A stretch of DNA of 64,000 nucleotides from Streptomyces ardesiacus (GTDB lineage: Bacteria; Actinomycetota; Actinomycetes; Streptomycetales; Streptomycetaceae). The stretch is taken from assembly GCF_003112575.1 (NCBI RefSeq), contig NZ_BEWC01000008.1, forward strand, positions 124,001 through 188,000, given 5' to 3'. The notes under the pieces were generated by a model. It searched no databases. It was given only the letters and a program-made list of their open reading frames with translations, and was not told the origin of the DNA. Of this stretch, positions 41,491 through 52,500 are shown piece by piece (positions within the stretch are counted from its first letter, which is position 1; every line of letters starts with the position of its first letter). The translations under genes and the position numbers were made by a program.

Positions 41491-42516
41491 TCAGGCCGAG
41501 TCCCGGATCACCAGTTCGGTACGGAGGATGAGGTGCCGCCAGGCGACGGGAGACTCCTCCATCTCCTCCTGCAGCAGCCGCACCATCGCGCGGCCGATCT
41601 CCTGCAGCGGCTGGCGGACCGTCGTCAGCGGCGGGTCCGTGGGGCGGTCCGGGTGGAAGTCGTCGAAGCCGATCACCGCGACGTCCTGCGGCACCCTGCG
41701 GCCCGCGGCGCGCAGCGCGTTGAGCGCCCCGGCGGCCAGCGTGTCCGAAGCGGCGAGAACCGCGTCGAGTTCCGGGTGCCGGGCGAGCAGGGCGGTCATC
41801 GCCCGGTGCCCGCTCACCTCCGTGAAGTCGCTCGCCTCGACGACCAGCGACGCCCCGGCCGCCACCCCCGCCGACTCCAGTGCCTCCCGGTACCCGCGCA
41901 GACGGCACTGGGCGACGTACATGTCGAGCGGCCCGGTGACGGCGCCGATCGTGCTCCGGCCGGCGTCCAGCAGATACCTGACCGCGCCGCGCGCACCGCC
42001 CGTGTTGTCCGCGTCGACATACGTGACGCTCTCCTCGCGGGAACGCCGTCCCAGCATGACGGTGGGCAGTCCCGCCTCGGCGAGCATGTCCGGCAGCCGG
42101 TCCTTGGCGTGCACGGACATGAGCAGCACCCCGTCGACCCGGCCGCCGCGCGCGTACTCCACGAAGCGGCGGCGCTCGGTGTCCGAACGGACCAGCGTGA
42201 GCAGGAGCTGCGCCGGGGTGTCGGTGAGCGCGTCGCCGACGGCGTGGACGACCTCGGTGAAGAACGGCTCCCCGAACAGCCGCCAGTCCGGTTCCGTCAT
42301 CACCAGTGCGACGGCGTCGGCGCGGTGCCCCGCCAGGGAACGGGCCGCGAGATTCGGGACGTACCCCAGTTCCGCGATGGCCCGCTGCACGGCGCGGCGC
42401 GTCGAATCCCGAACGCCCGCCGCGTTGTTGACGACCCTCGAGACGGTGCCCCGGCCCACGCCGGCCAGGGCGGCCACCTCCTCCAGCGTCGGCGTGCCGG
42501 GACGCTGCCTGCCCAT
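41491..42516 (-). CDS. LacI-family regulator, CebR-like
   Basis: 341 aa. N-terminal LacI HTH (TLEEVAALAGVGRGTVSRVV, then hinge helix LAARSLAGHRA), followed by a periplasmic-binding-protein-like sensor ending with IGFDDFHPDRPTDPPLTTVR. The local operators match CebR boxes, so this is either CebR itself in this strain or a paralogue binding the same core. The sensor should bind a cello-oligosaccharide. It is only 34 nt downstream of the SWIM gene on the same strand but belongs functionally with celB. Confidence 0.9.
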   Translation of the reverse strand: MGRQRPGTPTLEEVAALAGVGRGTVSRVVNNAAGVRDSTRRAVQRAIAELGYVPNLAARSLAGHRADAVALVMTEPDWRLFGEPFFTEVVHAVGDALTDTPAQLLLTLVRSDTERRRFVEYARGGRVDGVLLMSVHAKDRLPDMLAEAGLPTVMLGRRSREESVTYVDADNTGGARGAVRYLLDAGRSTIGAVTGPLDMYVAQCRLRGYREALESAGVAAGASLVVEASDFTEVSGHRAMTALLARHPELDAVLAASDTLAAGALNALRAAGRRVPQDVAVIGFDDFHPDRPTDPPLTTVRQPLQEIGRAMVRLLQEEMEESPVAWRHLILRTELVIRDSA

Positions 42517-42550
42517 GTCCGCCCGCCTTCCCCCACGAGATCGTCCGATA

Positions 42551-44485
42551 CTACGGTGATCCGTCCCGGCCCGGCGGGGCGATCGCGGGGCCGGGGCCGG
42601 TTCGGGGGCGGTCGGCAGGTGCGGGCTCGGGAAGGCCCACCCCCCAGGCGGCGGCGCACAGGGCACGGTCGACCTCCTCCGTGTACAGGGCCGCGCCGAG
42701 CCACGCCCGGGCGAAGCGTCCGGTGTCGGCGGGGAGCAGCCGGCCGAAGGGGTCGCGTGCCCGCTGCGCGGCGGTGTCGTGCAACTCGGCCAGCAGCTCA
42801 CCGGCGGTGCCGAGGCCGTACCGGCGCAGGCGCGCGGCCTCGGACTCCCGGCTTCCGGGGAAGGCGAGCACGCGGCGTCCCCCGGACACGGCCTGGTGGA
42901 CCCGGCGCCGCAGCAGATGCACGGGAGCCTCGTCGGCGGCGGACGCCGGCTGCGCGACAGGTGCGCTCCGGGCGCCCGGTGCGGTGCCCGGCGCCGGAGT
43001 CGCGGGCAGGTCCGCACGCCGGAGCCGGTCGAGACCGAGGTCGACGTGGGCGTCCGGATCGGTCGGGTGGCTCGCCGCCAGCAGCAAGGCGCGGGGGAGC
43101 GGTGCGGGCGTGAGCCGGGCGACCACACGCAGCCGGGTGCCCCGCGCGGACGCGAGGAGCGCGAGGAGGCGGAGGTTCTCACGGTGGGGCAGGGCCGGGT
43201 CGTCGTGGGCCGCGGCGAGCCGGACGGCCAGGCCGTCGCAGTCGGCGAGGAGACACGCGCCCGCCGCCTCCTGGACCGTGCCGACGACGGTGATGTCGAG
43301 GAACAGCAGGTCCTGGCCGTCCCGATCGTCCCCCGGCTTCCGCACGGCCGCGTCGTCGGCGCTGGGCAGGCCGACGTCGCCGGCCAGCGCCCGGCCCACC
43401 TGCTCGGCCACCGGCACCGCCCACAGGCGGTCGAGCGGCTCGGCGTGCCACGACGCGCCGGAGGCGCGCACGGCCCGTACGCCCGCCCCCGCCCCCAGAC
43501 GTCCCGTCGGGGAGACCGTCGCCCCGGACACGGCGAGACCCGCGCGGGACAGCTCACGGGGCGTCAGGGCGGTGTCGCCGACGCGTACGGCGCGGTCCGC
43601 CGAGCCCATGGCCCGGTCGGCGCCGCCCGGCGCCACGTCCGGAACCGTGCAGAGCCGTCCGGAGGCGTCGCAGGTCCAGGTGACGGTGCCCGCGTAACCG
43701 GTCGTCGTCAGGACCGGCTCGGCGAAGAGTCCGTACAGGCGCAGTGATCCGTCCGGCGCGTACGGCTGCCGCACCCGGCCGCACAGCGCCGCGAGTTCGG
43801 GCCCCGTGGCATCCGGGAGACGGTGGGCGAGGAACAGGACGTCGCGCAGGGCTGCGGTGAGGTCGCTCAGGCGGTGCGCGGGGTCGGCGCCGCGGGCCGC
43901 TCGCAGCGCCGTGACCACGGCGACGGCACGCCCGGCCGCGCGCGGCAGTCCGGCGAGCCGGGCGGTGTGCGCGGCCCGCAGCAACTCGGCCTGCAGCACG
44001 GCCCCGGCGCCGTCGATGCCGGCCTCCAGCACCGCGGCCGCCGCGTCCCGCAGGGCCACCGCGGCGGCGCGCTGGGCCGGGGTGGCCGATGCGGGGACGG
44101 GGCCGCCGGCCGGAGCGGGGCCGGGGGCAGGGGCGGGGCCGGTGGCAGCGGCGGGAGACGGGGCCGACGGCGGCGCCGGCTCCGGGGATTCCGCGGGGTC
44201 GGCGACCGGGGCCGCCGACGCCGCGGCGGCCCGGTGCAGGCAGTCCGGCGCGAGCAGACAGCCGCAGCGGATCGCCTCGGCCCGGGTCACGACCCCGCCG
44301 GGAGCGTGCAGTTCGAGGTCGGTGTCGTCGTCCACCGCGACGCGTACGACGTCGCCCTCCCGGACCACGGGCCGCCCGCCGATCTTGGCGACCCCCGCGT
44401 CCAGCCGCTTGCGCAGCCTGGGGGAGAGTGCCGCGACCAGCTGGGCGGTCACCGCGGGACTGACCGGCGGAAGGTGCGGGCTCAT
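42551..44485 (-). CDS. SWIM zinc-finger protein (YehQ-like position)
   Basis: 644 aa. A SWIM motif C74-x-C76-x5-C82-x-H84 (IRCGCLLAPDCLH) is followed by an Ala/Pro linker (about 87-135), a helical region, a central beta-rich region (SLRLYGLFAEPVLTTTGYAG, HAEPLDRLWAVPVAEQVGRA) and a helical C-terminus. SWIM fingers bind DNA or protein. Last gene of the MoxR/VWA operon; its ATG overlaps the preceding stop by 4 nt. In E. coli the equivalent set ends with the SWIM protein YehQ. Biochemical role unknown. Confidence 0.8.
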   Translation of the reverse strand: MSPHLPPVSPAVTAQLVAALSPRLRKRLDAGVAKIGGRPVVREGDVVRVAVDDDTDLELHAPGGVVTRAEAIRCGCLLAPDCLHRAAAASAAPVADPAESPEPAPPSAPSPAAATGPAPAPGPAPAGGPVPASATPAQRAAAVALRDAAAAVLEAGIDGAGAVLQAELLRAAHTARLAGLPRAAGRAVAVVTALRAARGADPAHRLSDLTAALRDVLFLAHRLPDATGPELAALCGRVRQPYAPDGSLRLYGLFAEPVLTTTGYAGTVTWTCDASGRLCTVPDVAPGGADRAMGSADRAVRVGDTALTPRELSRAGLAVSGATVSPTGRLGAGAGVRAVRASGASWHAEPLDRLWAVPVAEQVGRALAGDVGLPSADDAAVRKPGDDRDGQDLLFLDITVVGTVQEAAGACLLADCDGLAVRLAAAHDDPALPHRENLRLLALLASARGTRLRVVARLTPAPLPRALLLAASHPTDPDAHVDLGLDRLRRADLPATPAPGTAPGARSAPVAQPASAADEAPVHLLRRRVHQAVSGGRRVLAFPGSRESEAARLRRYGLGTAGELLAELHDTAAQRARDPFGRLLPADTGRFARAWLGAALYTEEVDRALCAAAWGVGLPEPAPADRPRTGPGPAIAPPGRDGSP

Positions 44486-47400
44486 GCGATCTTCTCCCCC
44501 ACCCAGCGGGCCAGTTCGAGCGGACTCAGCGCGGCGACCGGCATGCCCGCGGCGACGAGCTGCCCGGCCACCCCGGTGGAGTAGCGGGGCCGCCCCGCGT
44601 CGTCGAGGCTCGCGCAGCCCAGCAGGTGGCAGCCGGACCCGACCAGGGCACGGACCTCGGCGAGCAGCCCGCCCAGCGGAAAGCCCTCCTCGAAGTCGCT
44701 GACGACGACCACGAGGGTGCGGGAGGGCACGGTGACGAGCGTGCGGGCGTGCCGCAGCCCCGCGGCGATGTGGGTGCCGCCGCCCACACTGACCTCGAGC
44801 AGCAGCGACAGCGGGTCGTGCACGTGGTCGGTGAGGTCCATGACCTCCGTGGAGAAGGCCAGGAAGTGCGTGGACAGCGTGGGCACGCCCGCCAGCACCG
44901 ACGCGGTGAGGGCGGCCCACACGGTAGACGCCTCCATGGAGCCCGACACGTCCGTGACCAGCACCAGCCGCCAGTCGGCGGCCCTCCTGGCCCGGGTGCG
45001 GAAGACGGGGTGCTCCGGGACGACCCTGACGGTGCCGTCCGGACCGCGGTGCGCCGAGGCCAGGTTGGCCCGCAGGGTGCGGGGCAGGTCGAGGCCGCCG
45101 CCCGGGCGACGGCTGGGGCGGGGGACCACGGTGCCGTGCAGCGCGGGGCGCAGCCGCGTGGCCAGCTCCCGGGTCAGCCCCTCGACCAGGCGCCGCACGA
45201 GCGGCCGGAGGGCGGCCAGCCGTGCCTCCGGCAGGCCGCCCGCGTGCCGGAGCACGGTGCGCAGCAGGTCTGCGGAGGGCCGCACGCCGTCCGGGTCGAG
45301 TTCGGCCAGGACGTCGGGCCGGCCCGAGGAGGCCGCGGCCGCCAGCACCTCCTCGCGGACGCCCGGCCCGAACAGCACCGCCAGCTCCTGCGACCACTCG
45401 CGCACACTCGGATAGGAAGCCTCCCGCCCGCCGCCCGCACCGATGCGGCCGGGCCCGGTCGCATCCCCCCGGCTGCCCTCGCCGCGCCCGCTGCCGTACA
45501 ACTCGTCCAACGCGGTGGCCGGCGCGGCCGCCGCGGGGGACAGCCGGTCGGTACGGCGGCCGAGCACGAGCCGCCAGCGGTCCTCGGGGCCGAGGTGGCG
45601 ATCCGCGGCGCCGGCGTCCGGGGCGGCGACGAGCGCGGCGGCGACGGGTGCGGCGCCGTCGTCGCGGTCGGGTTCGTCGGCCGCGGCCCCGTCCGGGACC
45701 GCGGCAGCTGGGAGCAGACCGAGCCCGCCGAGGAGGGTTCGGGCCGCGAGGTCGGCGCGGGTCCACAGGGCGAGCGCCGCTGGATCCACCCCACCGGTGT
45801 CGCCCGTCCGGTCGACGTCCAGGCGCTCCTCGACGACGGAGAGGAGCCGGTCGCGGGCGGCCGGACTGAGCGTGTCGAAGCCGCCGCGCAACGCCGGCAG
45901 CCGGTCGAGGAACTCCCGGTCGGCCAGCTCCGACACCCGGTCGAGCAGCGGCTCCAGCGCCGGGGCCGCCGACTCCAGCAGCGGGCCCGCGGCCGTCAGC
46001 AGCCCCGTGAGCCGGGCGGTGAGCGCGGCACGGGACGCGCGGTCGCGTGCCGCGTCGACCCAGGACGCGGCGCGTTCGCCGAGGACGTCGGGGTCCTCGT
46101 GACCGAGGAGCACCCGGACGGCCCCGGCGGCGCCGCGCATCAGCGGTGAGCCCTCCCGGGCCAACCGGGCCAGCGCGTCGGTCAGCCGGACGCCGCCGAG
46201 CACGTCCGCGCGGTGGGCCAGCTCCAGCAGGGCGTGCGCGTCCGCCGGGTCCTCCGCCCCGCCGAGCCCGTCGACCTGGCGCACCGCCGCAGCGGTGAGG
46301 AGCTCGGCCACGGCGCCGGCCCGGAGCGCCCGGTCCTCGTCGGCGCCCAGCCCCGGAACGTGCCCCGCCCGCAACCGGTCGAGCAGACCCAGACCGTCGA
46401 GGAGTTCGGGCAGCGTGGCCGCACCGGGCAGCACGTCGGCGGTCTCCGCCAGCCGTGCGTCCGCCAGCTCCGGCAGCCCGCACTCGGCCGCCTGCCGGAG
46501 ACCGTCCAGGGTCTGTGCGGCGGTCGGTCCGCCGTCGTCCCGCTCCGCCCGAAACCGCTCGCGCAGGACGCCCTCGGCCGCCTGGGCGGGCGTGACACCG
46601 TGCACGCCGACCGCGGACAGCATCGCCTCGGTGGCCGGGGTCCAGCGCATCTCCCACCGTGTCGTCAAGGTCTCGGCGCCGCCCGTACCGACGACGCCGC
46701 GCGCCTCGGCGTACGGCACGCCGCACACAGTCAGGCGGCGCAGCAGCAGGTCGCGTGCGCGGTCGAGGCCGGAGCGCAGGGGGTCGAGCCGCAGCTCCCG
46801 GACTGTCCCGGCCGGCCCCGTGGTGCCCGACGCGAGGGTCCCGCGTGCGGCGCCGTTCGTCCCCCGCGTGCCCGAGTCCGCCGACGCCGGGCCGGGCAGC
46901 CCGAGGGCCGCCAGCTCCGCCTCGACCGCCGGAGCGAGGCCGCTGCGCGGCGCGCCCGGCGCGGGACGGCCGCTGCGGGTACCGACGAGGACCTGCTCCA
47001 TCGCCCTGGCGACGGCCCGTCCCCTGCCGTACGGCTCACCCTGCGCGAGTACGGTCTGCACCGCCTCGACCAGCTCGCCCCGGCCCGCCGCGGGCAGACC
47101 GCGCAGCCGCGCCAGGTCCGAGGCCAGCCGCACGATCTCCCGCGCGTCCGCGGGCCCCGACGGATGCCCGAGATCGCGCAGCGCGGCACACACCCGTACG
47201 GCGGCGTGGGCCAGCGCCTCCTCCAGCGCGCCCGGATCACCGGCCGTCCGCAGCACCAGGTGCTGCCACTCGGGGTCCCGGATGCCCGCGGGGTACCCGG
47301 ACCGCTCGTCGAGAAGGGCGTACGTGTACGGGATGAGGGACGTGACCCACCCGGGCCCGTCGGCCGCCGCGGCCCTCTGCCCAGGCGTGACGGAGCCGCC

Positions 47401-48312
47401 TCCTCCGGGTCCGGCCGCCGTGGCCGGGGAGAGCAGTGCCGGCGCGTGGAACGCGCCCACCACCAGGGCGGCCCGTGCTCCGTCCGCGGTGGCGGCGGCC
47501 AGCCGGGAACGCATCCACGCCTCACGCCGCAGATCCAGCCCGGGCACGCCTGTGGAGGCGGCGGCCTCCTCGCGCAGGGCCCACCCGGTCAGGAGCGCGG
47601 CACGGCGCAGCGCCTCCGGGCCCGAACCCGGAGCCGTCGCCTCGACGAGGCGGTCCCACAGGTCCTCGCCGGGACGGCCGGTGAGCCTCGCCCGCAGCGC
47701 CGTGGTCAGCCCGGCACGGTCCGGGGCCACGCCGCCCGCACGGCCCGGCTCCGGCACGGTGGGCGCCGTCCCGGAAACGGGTGCCGAACCGGTCTCGGGT
47801 GCCGTGGAGGTCCCGGATGCCGTGCGGTCCCCGGGTGCCGTGTCCGGCGCGGACCCGGGGCGCGGGACGCGGGGCCCTGAGTGCGTCCCCTCCCGCCAGG
47901 CCCGGTCGGCCAGCGGCAGGTCGCAGGCGACGACCGGGACGCCCTGCCGGCAGGCCCAGCGCACGGCGGCCAGCTCCGGGGAGAAGTCGGCGAACGGATA
48001 GAAGGCGGGCCCCGCCCCCTCCTCCGCGCAGGCCGCGGCCAGCGCGACCGGCGCCCGGGTCTCCGCGTGGCCCAGCCAGGGGAGCCACTCCTGCATCTCG
48101 GCCGGCAGCTCGACCAGCAGCACGTCCGGAGCCGCCCCGTCCAGCAGCGCGGGCACGGCCGCGGCCAGGGACGGAGCATGATGGCGCACACCGATGAGGA
48201 AGGGCGCCGAGGCAGCGGTGAGCGCTGCCACCGCCTCGTCCGCCGACAGCGGCCGGGAGAGGGAACGGGCGCCGGGGGAGGAGGGGCCGGGAGAAGCGAG
48301 GGAGGGGGACAC
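44482..48312 (-). CDS. Fusion of a DUF5682-like region with a C-terminal VWA domain
   Basis: 1276 aa from GTG 48312. The N-terminal part opens FLIGVRHHAPSLAAAVPALL and VLLVELPAEMQEWLPWL, with a later VVGAFHAPALL; this HxxP / VE-P pattern is that of DUF5682, which I regard as related to the TraB/ChaN/EreA-like fold. A Pro/Thr/Gly-rich linker (about 145-190) interrupts it. The long middle is helical. The C-terminus (about 1110-1270) is a VWA domain with an intact MIDAS, D1121-x-S-x-S1125 in VTDVSGSM, then VVVVSDFEEGF. In E. coli the two parts are separate (YehM and YehP). It is expected to partner the MoxR ATPase encoded just upstream. Confidence 0.8.
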   Translation of the reverse strand: MSPSLASPGPSSPGARSLSRPLSADEAVAALTAASAPFLIGVRHHAPSLAAAVPALLDGAAPDVLLVELPAEMQEWLPWLGHAETRAPVALAAACAEEGAGPAFYPFADFSPELAAVRWACRQGVPVVACDLPLADRAWREGTHSGPRVPRPGSAPDTAPGDRTASGTSTAPETGSAPVSGTAPTVPEPGRAGGVAPDRAGLTTALRARLTGRPGEDLWDRLVEATAPGSGPEALRRAALLTGWALREEAAASTGVPGLDLRREAWMRSRLAAATADGARAALVVGAFHAPALLSPATAAGPGGGGSVTPGQRAAAADGPGWVTSLIPYTYALLDERSGYPAGIRDPEWQHLVLRTAGDPGALEEALAHAAVRVCAALRDLGHPSGPADAREIVRLASDLARLRGLPAAGRGELVEAVQTVLAQGEPYGRGRAVARAMEQVLVGTRSGRPAPGAPRSGLAPAVEAELAALGLPGPASADSGTRGTNGAARGTLASGTTGPAGTVRELRLDPLRSGLDRARDLLLRRLTVCGVPYAEARGVVGTGGAETLTTRWEMRWTPATEAMLSAVGVHGVTPAQAAEGVLRERFRAERDDGGPTAAQTLDGLRQAAECGLPELADARLAETADVLPGAATLPELLDGLGLLDRLRAGHVPGLGADEDRALRAGAVAELLTAAAVRQVDGLGGAEDPADAHALLELAHRADVLGGVRLTDALARLAREGSPLMRGAAGAVRVLLGHEDPDVLGERAASWVDAARDRASRAALTARLTGLLTAAGPLLESAAPALEPLLDRVSELADREFLDRLPALRGGFDTLSPAARDRLLSVVEERLDVDRTGDTGGVDPAALALWTRADLAARTLLGGLGLLPAAAVPDGAAADEPDRDDGAAPVAAALVAAPDAGAADRHLGPEDRWRLVLGRRTDRLSPAAAAPATALDELYGSGRGEGSRGDATGPGRIGAGGGREASYPSVREWSQELAVLFGPGVREEVLAAAASSGRPDVLAELDPDGVRPSADLLRTVLRHAGGLPEARLAALRPLVRRLVEGLTRELATRLRPALHGTVVPRPSRRPGGGLDLPRTLRANLASAHRGPDGTVRVVPEHPVFRTRARRAADWRLVLVTDVSGSMEASTVWAALTASVLAGVPTLSTHFLAFSTEVMDLTDHVHDPLSLLLEVSVGGGTHIAAGLRHARTLVTVPSRTLVVVVSDFEEGFPLGGLLAEVRALVGSGCHLLGCASLDDAGRPRYSTGVAGQLVAAGMPVAALSPLELARWVGEKIA

Positions 48313-48316
48313 GGCC

Positions 48317-49486
48317 TCAGCCCTCCAGGACCGTGCGCAGGTCCCACAGGGTGCGCCAGGTGGCCGAACCCTGCTCCGCGCGGCGCCGGACCGGGCCGTC
48401 CCAGTACCCGCGCAGCCGGGCCGCGTCGGCGGGATCGTCCTTGCGGACCACGCCGAGGAGATGCCCGGGCAGCAGCCCCAGCACGTCGCGGTCGCCGGGG
48501 AAGTAGGCCGCGGCGAGCGCCAGCGCGCCCGCGACCGACACGGCCTCCGCGGTGCTCATGACGGTGGAGGGGCGTTCGACCTCCCAGCCCTCCGCCGACC
48601 GGCCCTCGCGCAGGTCGCGGAAGGCGACGACCAGTGCCTCCAGGACCGCCTCGTCGACCTGGAAGGGCGCCCCCGCCCGCTCGACCGAGGCCCGTGCCTG
48701 GCTGCGGACCAGGGCGGTCTCGGCGTCCAGGTCCGGGATGGGGCCGACCGTCTCGAAGTTGAAACGGCGCTTGAGCGCGGCGGACATCTCGGAGACGCCC
48801 TTGTCGCGGAGGTTGGCGGTGGCGATCAGGTTGAAACCGGGGGCGGCGTGGGCCAGGGCGTCCTCGGTGCCCGAGAGCTCGGGCACGGCGATGCGCCGCT
48901 CGGAGAGCAGGGAGACCAGGGCGTCCTGCACCTCCGGCAGGCAGCGGGTCACCTCCTCGACGCGGGCGATGCCGCCCCGGGTCATCGCGGTCAGGACCGG
49001 CGAGGGCACCAGTGCCGTCCGGCTGGGGCCCTGGGCGAGCAACAGGGCGTAGTTCCAGCCGTACTTGAGCTGGTCCTCCGTCGTACCCGCCGTGCCCTGC
49101 ACCACCAGCCCGCTGGTGCCGCACACGGCCGCCGACAGCAACTCGGACAGCATGGACTTGGCGGTGCCGGGCTCGCCGACGAGCAGCAGACCGCGTTCCC
49201 CCGCGAGCGTGACGACACACCGCTCGACCAGCGCCCGGTCGCCGACGAACTTGCCCTCCACCACCAGCCGGCGCGGCACCCCCTCGGGCGCCTCGGCGCC
49301 CTCGGGCAGGCTCAGGGCACGGCCGTCGCTGCCCATGACGAAGGTGACCACGGCACGGGGCGTGAGCCGCCAGGCCGGCGGGCGCGGACCGTCGTCGTAG
49401 GCGGCGAGGAAGGCCAGTTCGGACGCGTAGCGGTCTTCCGGCGGCACGATCTGGCGGGTGCTGTCGGGGGAGAGGGTGGTGGTCAT
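48317..49486 (-). CDS. MoxR-family AAA+ ATPase (YehL-like)
   Basis: 389 aa. Walker A GEPGTAKS (104-111), a Walker B region with IARVEEVTR (V-E-E rather than the usual D-E), sensor-1 IATAN with N225, and arginine finger in LKRRFNFE (R240/R241). VPSPVLTAMTRGG and LVSLLSERR are the MoxR-type segments. MoxR ATPases remodel or activate partner proteins through VWA adaptors; the VWA fusion is encoded 4 nt downstream. The E in place of D in Walker B could alter Mg2+ handling, but MoxR relatives vary here. Confidence 0.92.
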   Translation of the reverse strand: MTTTLSPDSTRQIVPPEDRYASELAFLAAYDDGPRPPAWRLTPRAVVTFVMGSDGRALSLPEGAEAPEGVPRRLVVEGKFVGDRALVERCVVTLAGERGLLLVGEPGTAKSMLSELLSAAVCGTSGLVVQGTAGTTEDQLKYGWNYALLLAQGPSRTALVPSPVLTAMTRGGIARVEEVTRCLPEVQDALVSLLSERRIAVPELSGTEDALAHAAPGFNLIATANLRDKGVSEMSAALKRRFNFETVGPIPDLDAETALVRSQARASVERAGAPFQVDEAVLEALVVAFRDLREGRSAEGWEVERPSTVMSTAEAVSVAGALALAAAYFPGDRDVLGLLPGHLLGVVRKDDPADAARLRGYWDGPVRRRAEQGSATWRTLWDLRTVLEG

Positions 49487-49538
49487 CGACGGATCTTCCG
49501 GTCGGGACGGGCAGCGGTCACAGGGGCTTCGTGCGGGG

Positions 49539-52500
49539 TCACCGGCGGCGTCCCCTGCGCGTGGCACGGGTGGTGAGCTCCTCGTACGCGGGCGCGTCCT
49601 GGGAGCGCACCCGCTCCCAGGCACGGGTGAACAGCTCGGGTACCGGGAGCAGCGGAACCGCCCGGAAGCCTTCACCCACCCGGTAGAGACCCTCCTTCCA
49701 CGTCTCCACCGGCAGAGCGGGCGACTTGAGGTCGAGCCAGCCGCAGGGCAGGAAGAGGGAACGGCCGGCCCGCGGCCGTCTGGCCTCGACGACCAGCCCC
49801 GTGGCGGCGAGTTCGGCCCGGGCCTTCTTCGCGCGCGCCGGCCGCCAGCCGGTCCAGCGGGCGCAGTTGCGGTCGGTCGGGTCGGGCAGGGCGAGCAACT
49901 GCAGGTAGAGCGCCGCAGCGTCCTCGCTCAGACCGTGCGCCGTCGCCACCTCGGTGACGAGCGCCGGAACGCTGAGCGTGGGGTCCTGGGCGTGTCCGGC
50001 GGCCCCTTCGGGAACCGGACCGGCGGCGAGGCTCCGCGACAGGTCACCGCCCAGGACGGTGCGCAGGGCGCGCATCCCGGAGGCCCGTGCCGTGCCCACG
50101 AGCCCTTCGACCAGCCCGAACACGGCGTCGTCCGGGCCGGTGAGGCCGGCCGGGCGCACCAGGACGGTCTCCCTGTCGCCGTGCCAGGGGCGCAGGACGA
50201 GGGCCTCACCGACCCGCGTCGTGCCGTCCGCGTCGGCGCCGCCCGCGGCGGGCAGCCCGTACGCCTTGCGGATCTCGGCGGCGGTGGTGCCTCCCTTCTC
50301 CGTCCACTCCACGTCCAGGTCGAGCAGCAGACCCGGGTCGGTCAGGCGGCGGCGCAGCGCCGCCAGACCGTCGGGCAGGGCCGCACGCAACGGGTGGCCG
50401 TGGGGAAGGGCGTAGGCGAGCGCGGCAAGGGTGTCGACGGCGCCGGTCAGCGCGTGACGGCTGGGCACCGCGGCGGGGTCCTCCGCGACCAGCCGTCCGT
50501 TCTCGTCCGGCCGTTGGACCGTGGTGCGGCTGAGCCAGGGCGTGCGTGCCGGGTTGAGCACCGCCTCGGCGGACCCGACCGGCAGGCCGTCGAGTGTGGC
50601 GGCCAGGTCCTCGGGCACGCGGACGAGGGAACCGAGCCGCTCGGCCCAGGCCCGGCCGACGGCCTCCGTGTCCGGTCCCACCGTCCACAGCGCACCGGGG
50701 TCGTCGGGCAGCAGGGCGCCGACGAGCGCCGCCCGGTCCGCGGCGGGGAGCGGGCTCAGCATGCGGTTGCCCGCGTCGAGCTGACGCGGCTTGAGCCCGG
50801 CCGTGGCCAGTGCGCCGGGGTCGAGGCGATCCGGTTGCCCGGCGAGGAGCACCGTGGCCTGGAGCGGTCCGAGGCCCCCGCGGGTGGTCGCCGCGAGCGC
50901 GGCGGGTGCCTCGGGCTGCCAGGGTGCGGCTCCCTTGTCCCGGGTCAGCCGGGTGAGTGCCGCCAGTGTGTCGGCCGGGACCGTCGTGGTGTGCCGGGTC
51001 TCCCGCTCCAGCGTGAAGTGGGCGACGGCCCCGAACGTGCCCGTCGGATCGTGGTCGAGCGCGAGCCAGTTGACCCGGTCGCGGGCGTAGTCGATGTTCC
51101 GGCAGCCGAGCACGACCACGGTGCGGCCGTTGCGGCGCAGCACCTGACCGGAGCGCTCCTGCTGCCGCTTCGGGTCGTGGGGCTCGCCCAGGACGATCTC
51201 TCGAAGCCCCTCGCCGGGAGCGGCGAGCGGCCCTTCGCAGAGCGCCTCGAACAAGAGGAGCAGCGCCTCCCGGTCGGCCTCCGGCGTGGTCGGTGCGGTG
51301 GCCCGGTAGGCCAGTGGCCGCAGCACCCCCAGCAGGTCCGGCCAGATCACGCCGATGCGGGGAACGGTGTGCTCGTCGCTGTTCCACCCGTCGCCGAGGG
51401 CGGACAGACGGGCGCGGTCGGGCAGGCGCCTGCCGTCGGCGGGCCGTCCCGCCAGCACGTGGTTCACGGCGCGGATCTGGCGGAGCGCGGTCCACTGGCC
51501 CTCGCCGCCCCACAACCGGGCCAGGCCGTCGGCCGCCTCGCGCAGGGTGCGGTCGTCGCCGTGCCGGGGCCGGTAGTCCGCGAACATGCCCTCGATCCGC
51601 TTCCGTTCCGGCTTCGGCTGCTCCACGGGGGGAGTGACGAAGCGGCTGACCGTGTCGGCGGTCTGGAGCGTCGCGCGGACCAGGGCCGTCACACCGGCGA
51701 GGAGCCGCTTGTCGGTGAGGGCGGGAAGAGCCTGGGACACGGCCCCGCGCACCACGTCCTCGGCGGACGGCACCGTGGACGGGTGCCCGGCCGCGGCCGG
51801 CCCGGCGCCCTCGCCGTGCTCACCGGCCGCTTCGGCCGCGGCCTTCGCCGCGTCCGCCTGCGCCCGGCGTTCGTCCAGTGCCCGCCTCGCCGCGCGCAGC
51901 AGGCCGGACGCCTCCTCGTCGGTGAAGGCACGCAGAACGGCCGAGGCACGCTCGTCCCGGGGCCGCAGCGCGTGCCAGAAGGAGACCGGCGGGACGAGGG
52001 CCGTGCCCGCGGCGAACTCCCCGCCCCGCTCCACCGGCGTCACCCGGCCGAGAACGCCCGTGTCGCTGCCGTCGTCCGGTGCGAACAGGGCGATCCGGCG
52101 TCGCGTGCGGGCCACGACGGGCGCGGCGCCGCCGGGCAGGCGCAGCGCACCCAGCGGGGTGACGTCTTCCCCGGGCCGGGAGGTACGCAGCGTGACGGTC
52201 CGGCCGTCGGGCGTCCCCGCGGTGGTCAGCGTCTCGCCCCCTTCCTCCACAGCCCTCACCCAGCGCCCGAGCACGGCGCCGTCGGTGCCGAACGGGCTGT
52301 GCTCCAGCCCTGGTTGCAGGGGCAGGACCTCGCACCGGTCCTGCAGCAGCACCGCGTCGTCGCTGATGCCGGCGCGGAGGAAGGCGGGCAGGGACGCGCG
52401 ACTGTGCGCACCCGTCGCGGGGTCGTACTCCAGCCACACGTGCCGTCGCCCCTGCCTGCCCTGCCGCCAGTACGAGGTGCCGTCCCCGATGACGGGTCGG

